Assembly: GCA_023389575.1 (NCBI GenBank)
Contig: JAEWEG010000083.1
Coordinates: forward strand, 1-17,270
DNA from: Chloroflexota bacterium
GTDB lineage: Bacteria > Chloroflexota > Chloroflexia > Thermomicrobiales > UBA6265
Length of the DNA stretch: 17,270 nucleotides
Direction of reading: 5' to 3'
Shown here: one piece after another, positions 14,095 to 17,270 of the stretch
Layout of the letters: each line of letters starts with the position of its first letter
Numbering within the stretch: position 1 is the first letter of the stretch
Translations under genes and position numbers: made by a program
Notes under the pieces: model-generated
The model's input: the letters and a program-made list of their open reading frames with translations, nothing else
The model's database searches: none
Told to the model about the DNA's origin: nothing

Positions 14095-14481
14095 CTAGAA
14101 CATGCCGTTGTCGTTGGCCGACGTGCCCGGCGCTACCTGCAACACGTCCCAGTGCTCCACGATCCTGCCGTTCTCGTCCAGTCGGAAGATGTCGATGCCA
14201 GCGTAATCATGGTCACCCGGCCAGCGCTGGTGGCAGTGCAGCACCACGAACTCGCCCTCGGCAATCGCCCGCTTGAACTCCACGCTCTTGCCGGGATACT
14301 CGCGAGCCATCCGCTCGAAGTACTCAACAAACGCCTGCTTGCCATCCGCCACATGTGGGTTGTGCTGCACGTAGGTATCACCGGCGTACAACGCGATGGC
14401 CTCGGCGGGCCTGGCCTGGTTGAACATCAGGTCATAGAACGCCATCACGGTCTGCTTGTTCGTCTCGGGATCGTGCGCCAC
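14095..14481 (-). CDS. SnoaL-like / NTF2-fold protein
   Basis: 128-residue alpha-plus-beta cone protein of the SnoaL-like polyketide cyclase group in the NTF2 superfamily. It has the N-terminal helix NKQTVMAFYDLMFNQARP, YVQHNPHVADG (37-47), and the end strand DIFRLDENGRIVEHWDVLQ (97-115), the family signature. These proteins are small hydrolases, isomerases or cyclases, or plain ligand binders; the substrate is unknown. The start is GTG, with GGAGG six bases upstream. The gene follows trmO on the same strand after 176 bases, and a 10-bp imperfect inverted repeat lies about 42 bases upstream of the start. Confidence 0.9.
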   Translation of the reverse strand: MAHDPETNKQTVMAFYDLMFNQARPAEAIALYAGDTYVQHNPHVADGKQAFVEYFERMAREYPGKSVEFKRAIAEGEFVVLHCHQRWPGDHDYAGIDIFRLDENGRIVEHWDVLQVAPGTSANDNGMF

Positions 14482-14522
14482 GGTCTGCCTCCATCCGGGT
14501 TCGTTGTTGAGTCGATACGCAC

Positions 14523-14548
14523 CTCCACATCGTATTCCGATGCTGGAG
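14523..14548. repeat. Imperfect inverted repeat upstream of the SnoaL-like gene
   Basis: CTCCA and CATCG pair with CGATG and TGGAG around a TATTC loop, with one unpaired C (14543): ten base pairs in all. On the minus strand the loop edge gives ATACGAT, a weak -10-like sequence, so this could be an operator covering a promoter, or a leader hairpin. Confidence 0.45.
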
Positions 14549-14657
14549 ATGTGCCGCGTAGGCTCAACGTGTCCCGGCCCTCACCTGTGATACGAGCCCG
14601 GACACACACGGCCCGTACAGCTGGCCCATGGAACCCGTTGGCGCTGGAAACCGCGGG

Positions 14658-15083
14658 CTAGCGGCAGCCGATCGGCCCCAGCACCGGCTTGATGTCCAGA
14701 ACCGGTGTTCCGTCGATCGCCTCCAGGTGATCGACCCGGAGCGAGTTCCCGTCGACCTCCACCACAGTCGTCGTATGCAGGCCAATGGGGTTCGGCCGGT
14801 CGGGTGATCGCGTGGCGAACACGCCACAGAGCGGCCGTTCGAGATCATGCCGGGGGTGCACCTGCAACACATCCCGGCTCGCCTGATGCAGCCACGTCAA
14901 AATGTGGACCTCGGTGCCTGCGACAAGCTGGAGCAGACCGCCGCTCACGTCGTCCCGCAGGACGATCCTGGCCGGAGGCGCGTCCTCGTCAGCCTGGCGC
15001 GGCGCGTCCTTGCGGTCCAGCAACTCCGTCTCCACCCAGCCAATGGGGTGGATCACGATCGATTCCAGCGCGGCATCATTCAT
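14658..15083 (-). CDS. trmO: tRNA (N6-threonylcarbamoyladenosine37-N6)-methyltransferase TrmO, short form
   Basis: 141-residue TrmO (TsaA/YaeB/VirR family), which uses SAM to methylate t6A37 to m6t6A37 in ANN-reading tRNAs. The hallmark GVFATRSPDRPNPIGL is at 87-102, WLHQASRD-like segment at 64-71, and the LDIKP motif at 129-133. It is the single-domain form and lacks the extra C-terminal domain of the E. coli protein (about 235 residues). An ATG nine codons upstream is less likely because AAGGAG stands six bases before the chosen start. It is divergent from the M42 peptidase gene across about 80 bases. Confidence 0.93.
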   Translation of the reverse strand: MNDAALESIVIHPIGWVETELLDRKDAPRQADEDAPPARIVLRDDVSGGLLQLVAGTEVHILTWLHQASRDVLQVHPRHDLERPLCGVFATRSPDRPNPIGLHTTTVVEVDGNSLRVDHLEAIDGTPVLDIKPVLGPIGCR

Positions 15084-15115
15084 GGAATCTCCTTCCGGGT
15101 GGAAACGCATGCCCG

Positions 15116-15122
15116 TATGATA
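15116..15122. promoter_or_regulatory. Candidate -10 element between trmO and the M42 gene
   Basis: TATGATA reads as TATGAT on the plus strand and TATCAT on the minus strand, so either or both divergent genes could use it. Neither direction has a good -35 at 17 bases (TTCCGG on plus, GTGAGT on minus). Confidence 0.35.
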
Positions 15123-15162
15123 GTTCCGTCGTGAATCTCACTCACCAAGGATGATCATCACC

Positions 15163-16248
15163 ATGCGGTCGCTTCGCTCTTCGGTCGTGGAAACCCTGCT
15201 CGACCTCATGGCACTCCCCGCCCCCAGCGGCCAGGAGGAACCCGTCCTCGCCTGGTGCCGCGAAACCTGGGCCAGCCTCGGCGCGTCCGTCGACGTCACG
15301 CCCATCGGAAACGTGCTCGCCCACGTTCCGGGCCCTGGCCCACGACTCCTGCTGCAGGGCCATGCCGACGAAATCAGCTTCATCGTCCGCGCCATCGACG
15401 AGCGCGGCTTCGTGTGGCTCGTCGATGGGCAGGGCAGCCGCCGTCAGTTCCAGAACCGCTATCCGGTCGGGCATCCCGCCCTCATCCTGGCCCGAAACGC
15501 TCACATCCCAGGCGTCTTCGCTTCGCCCACCGGCCACATCCTGGCCTCTCGTGACGAGCCCCGCGCATCACTGCCTGATACCGCCAGCACGGTGTTCGTC
15601 GACATCGGCGCTGAATCGCGCGAGGAAGCCATCGCTCTCGGCGTCCATCCTGGCGCGGGCGTCATCTGGAACCCACCGGTCCAAAGGCTCGGCCACCGCT
15701 TCGTGGGCAAGGCCATCGACAATCGCGTCTCGCTCGCCCTGATGACCCACCTCATCGCCGATGTCGCACAAGGCGACCTGGCCTACGACCTCACGATCGC
15801 CGCCACGGTCCAGGAAGAGATCGGTCTGGTCGGGGCCACGTCGCTGGGTGCTCCAAACCGCTTCGACCTTGCGATCGCCATCGACAACGGCCCGATCGCC
15901 GACTATCCCGGCACGGACCTGAACGAACTGCCGGTAAAGCTCGGCGGCGGCCCGACCATCGTCTACAAGGATTCCCTGGTCCACTACGACCGCCGTGTCA
16001 TCGCCCGCCTGGAGGCCATCGCCGCCAGCAACCACATCACCGTCCAGCCCGGCGTGTACCAGGGTTTCGGCAGCGATGGGGTCGCGCTCATGCGCGCGGG
16101 GATTCCGACGGCCCTGCTCGCCGTCTCCACCCGCTATACCCACTCCCCGTTTGAAATGGGCGATGTCCGCGATGTCGAGGCCACGCTGGCCCTGCTCAAG
16201 GCCTTCGTCACCACCCAGGCCGAACCGCTCCCAGCCGGCCCGGCCTGA
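15163..16248 (+). CDS. M42 family metallo-aminopeptidase
   Basis: 361-residue member of peptidase family M42 (TET/FrvX/glutamyl aminopeptidase type), cytoplasmic di-metal enzymes that usually form 12-subunit shells and trim short peptides. Counting from this start, the metal ligands are His67 in GHADEISF, the bridging Asp186 in KAIDNRVSL, Glu219 after the catalytic Glu218 in VQEEIGLVGA, Asp241 in AIAIDNGP and His327 in YTHSPFEMGD. All are present. The start at 15163 is preferred because AAGGA (15147-15151) stands 11 bases before it; the ATG at 15151 overlaps that site. It is transcribed away from trmO and converges on the dehydrogenase gene with a 10-base gap. Peptide-end preference is not visible. 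Confidence 0.92.
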   Translation: MRSLRSSVVETLLDLMALPAPSGQEEPVLAWCRETWASLGASVDVTPIGNVLAHVPGPGPRLLLQGHADEISFIVRAIDERGFVWLVDGQGSRRQFQNRYPVGHPALILARNAHIPGVFASPTGHILASRDEPRASLPDTASTVFVDIGAESREEAIALGVHPGAGVIWNPPVQRLGHRFVGKAIDNRVSLALMTHLIADVAQGDLAYDLTIAATVQEEIGLVGATSLGAPNRFDLAIAIDNGPIADYPGTDLNELPVKLGGGPTIVYKDSLVHYDRRVIARLEAIAASNHITVQPGVYQGFGSDGVALMRAGIPTALLAVSTRYTHSPFEMGDVRDVEATLALLKAFVTTQAEPLPAGPA

Positions 16249-16258
16249 GGGTCCAGAC

Positions 16259-17270
16259 CTACAACCGGATCACGCTCCGCAGCGTCTCGCCGCGCTCCAT
16301 CGCGTGGAACGCCTCTTCGCTCTCTTCCAGCGAGATCACCCGCGTCACCACCCGATCGAGATCGAGCTGGCCCTGCTCATACCACGAGGCCAACAGCGGG
16401 AAGTCGCGCGTCGGCAGACAGTCCCCGTACCACGACACCCGCAGGCTGCCGCCGATATCGAAGAACTTCGCGATCGGGAGTTCCAGCGTCGCCTGCTGAT
16501 CAGCGACGCCGATCACCACGCAGGTGCCCGCCAGGTCGCGGCACATGATCGCCGTCTCCAGCGTTTCCGGGCGGCCCACCGCCTCGAACGACGCATCGAC
16601 GCCGTGGCCACCAGTGATCTCCTTGATGGCGGCGACCGCGTCGCCATCCTTCGGGTTCACCGTGTGCGTCGCCCCGAACTCCTTCGCCCACTCCAGCTTC
16701 TTCGGGTCGAGGTCCACCGCGATGATCGTTGTCGCGCCGGCCAGCCGCGCGCCCATGATCACCGAATCACCGACGCCCCCGCAGCCGATGATCGCCACCG
16801 ACTGTCCTGGCTGGATGTTGGCCGTGTACACCGCCGCGCCAACCCCGGTCATCACGCCGCAACCGATCAGGCTCATCTGCTCGGGCGGAAGCCCGTCCTT
16901 CACCGGAATGCACTGGCGCGAATGCACCAGCGTGTGCGTGCAGAACGTCCCGATCCCCAGGATCGGCGTCAGCACCTCGCCATCCATCGTCTTCATGCCC
17001 TGGTGCGCGTTCAGGCTGGCCGCGCACAGGTGCGGCTTGCCCACCAGGCAGAACCGGCACTCGCCACATGGAGCGCGCCACGCCATGATGACGTAGTCGC
17101 CTTCCTTGACGTTCGTCACGCCCTCGCCGACCCGCTCAACGATCCCGCTTCCCTCATGACCGAGCAGGAACGGAAATCCGGAAGTTCCGAATACGCCGTT
17201 CTTGGCCGAGAGATCGGTGTGGCAGACCCCACTCGCGAGGATGCGGACCAGGACCTCTCCCGCCTCTGGC
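16259..17270 (-). CDS. Zinc alcohol dehydrogenase, S-(hydroxymethyl)mycothiol dehydrogenase-like (5' end missing)
   Basis: 336 visible residues; roughly the first 25 lie beyond the right edge, and the frame is open through it. Catalytic zinc ligands are the Cys in SGVCHTD, the His and Glu in LLGHEGSG, and the Cys in LIGCGVMTGVGAA. Four cysteines in CGECRFCLVGKPHLC form the structural zinc site. The Rossmann motif GCGGVG is followed by AVDLDPKK, whose first Asp favours NAD over NADP. Segments such as LNAHQGMKT, ALGIG-like ILGIG, SWYGDCLPTRDFP and the end LRSVIRL match my memory of actinobacterial MscR, which oxidises the formaldehyde-mycothiol adduct. Whether this host makes mycothiol is unknown, so another alcohol or thiol adduct is possible. 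A GTG at 17119 is internal, not the start. Confidence 0.9.
   Translation of the reverse strand, partial: PEAGEVLVRILASGVCHTDLSAKNGVFGTSGFPFLLGHEGSGIVERVGEGVTNVKEGDYVIMAWRAPCGECRFCLVGKPHLCAASLNAHQGMKTMDGEVLTPILGIGTFCTHTLVHSRQCIPVKDGLPPEQMSLIGCGVMTGVGAAVYTANIQPGQSVAIIGCGGVGDSVIMGARLAGATTIIAVDLDPKKLEWAKEFGATHTVNPKDGDAVAAIKEITGGHGVDASFEAVGRPETLETAIMCRDLAGTCVVIGVADQQATLELPIAKFFDIGGSLRVSWYGDCLPTRDFPLLASWYEQGQLDLDRVVTRVISLEESEEAFHAMERGETLRSVIRL

Noticed and set aside
1..17270. Defence island, prophage or mobile element
   Set aside because: RusA, the nucleotidyltransferase and the DUF2779 protein each hint at this, but there is no integrase, transposase, terminal repeat, tRNA target or phage structural gene, and the flanking genes are core metabolism.
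1..17270. tRNA, rRNA or CRISPR array
   Set aside because: T-loop-like GTTCGA matches fall inside coding frames without cloverleaf context, and no regularly spaced repeats were seen.

Overview
The window is an ordinary-looking stretch of a GC-rich bacterial chromosome. It has dense, short-spaced genes on both strands and no rRNA, tRNA, CRISPR array, insertion sequence or prophage structural genes. The gene mix (tandem DUF4389 membrane protein, ABATE/CGNR regulator, DUF2779 nuclease-like protein, short single-domain TrmO, M42 peptidase, MscR-like dehydrogenase), frequent GTG/TTG starts and strong C/G third-position bias would fit Chloroflexota, perhaps class Thermomicrobia. That assignment is an inference from gene flavour; no marker gene was compared.

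Left part (1-4911, minus strand). A possible 3' gene end lies at the left edge. An MFS transporter (2428-1154) and a P1/DmpA-type self-processing aminopeptidase (1126-83) form one probable operon. A DUF2779 protein (4911-3307) and a protein with two DUF4389 membrane units (3282-2677) form another.

Middle part (5070-7676). Two tail-to-tail pairs stand almost base to base: a CGNR zinc-finger regulator against a GyrI-like ligand-binding protein, and a MOSC-like protein against phosphoribosylglycinamide formyltransferase (purN).

Plus-strand gene train (7993-13836). An RlmD/TrmA-family rRNA methyltransferase, a beta-lactamase-fold serine hydrolase, a nucleotidyltransferase, a possible 43-residue protein, a RusA-type resolvase, GMP synthase (guaA, TTG start) and an ABM-domain monooxygenase follow each other. 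The serine hydrolase, nucleotidyltransferase, small ORF and RusA gene would be joined by three successive 8-nt overlaps of the form ATGNNTGA. The 316-bp gap before the methyltransferase gene holds a promoter-like TACAAT, several hairpins and a 38-codon ORF with an ideal Shine-Dalgarno sequence.

Right part (13837-17270). A convergent gap with one hairpin is followed by a SnoaL-like/NTF2-fold protein, trmO, a divergently transcribed M42 aminopeptidase, and a zinc alcohol dehydrogenase closely resembling S-(hydroxymethyl)mycothiol dehydrogenase that runs off the right edge.

I see no clear new multi-gene system. The items most worth a second look are the overlap-chained small ORF before the RusA gene, the small ORF in the methyltransferase leader, and three proteins whose defining motifs are altered: DUF2779 protein (RecB-like E-x-K lost), RlmD-like protein (Fe-S cysteines lost) and CGNR protein (CGNR changed to CGAV).
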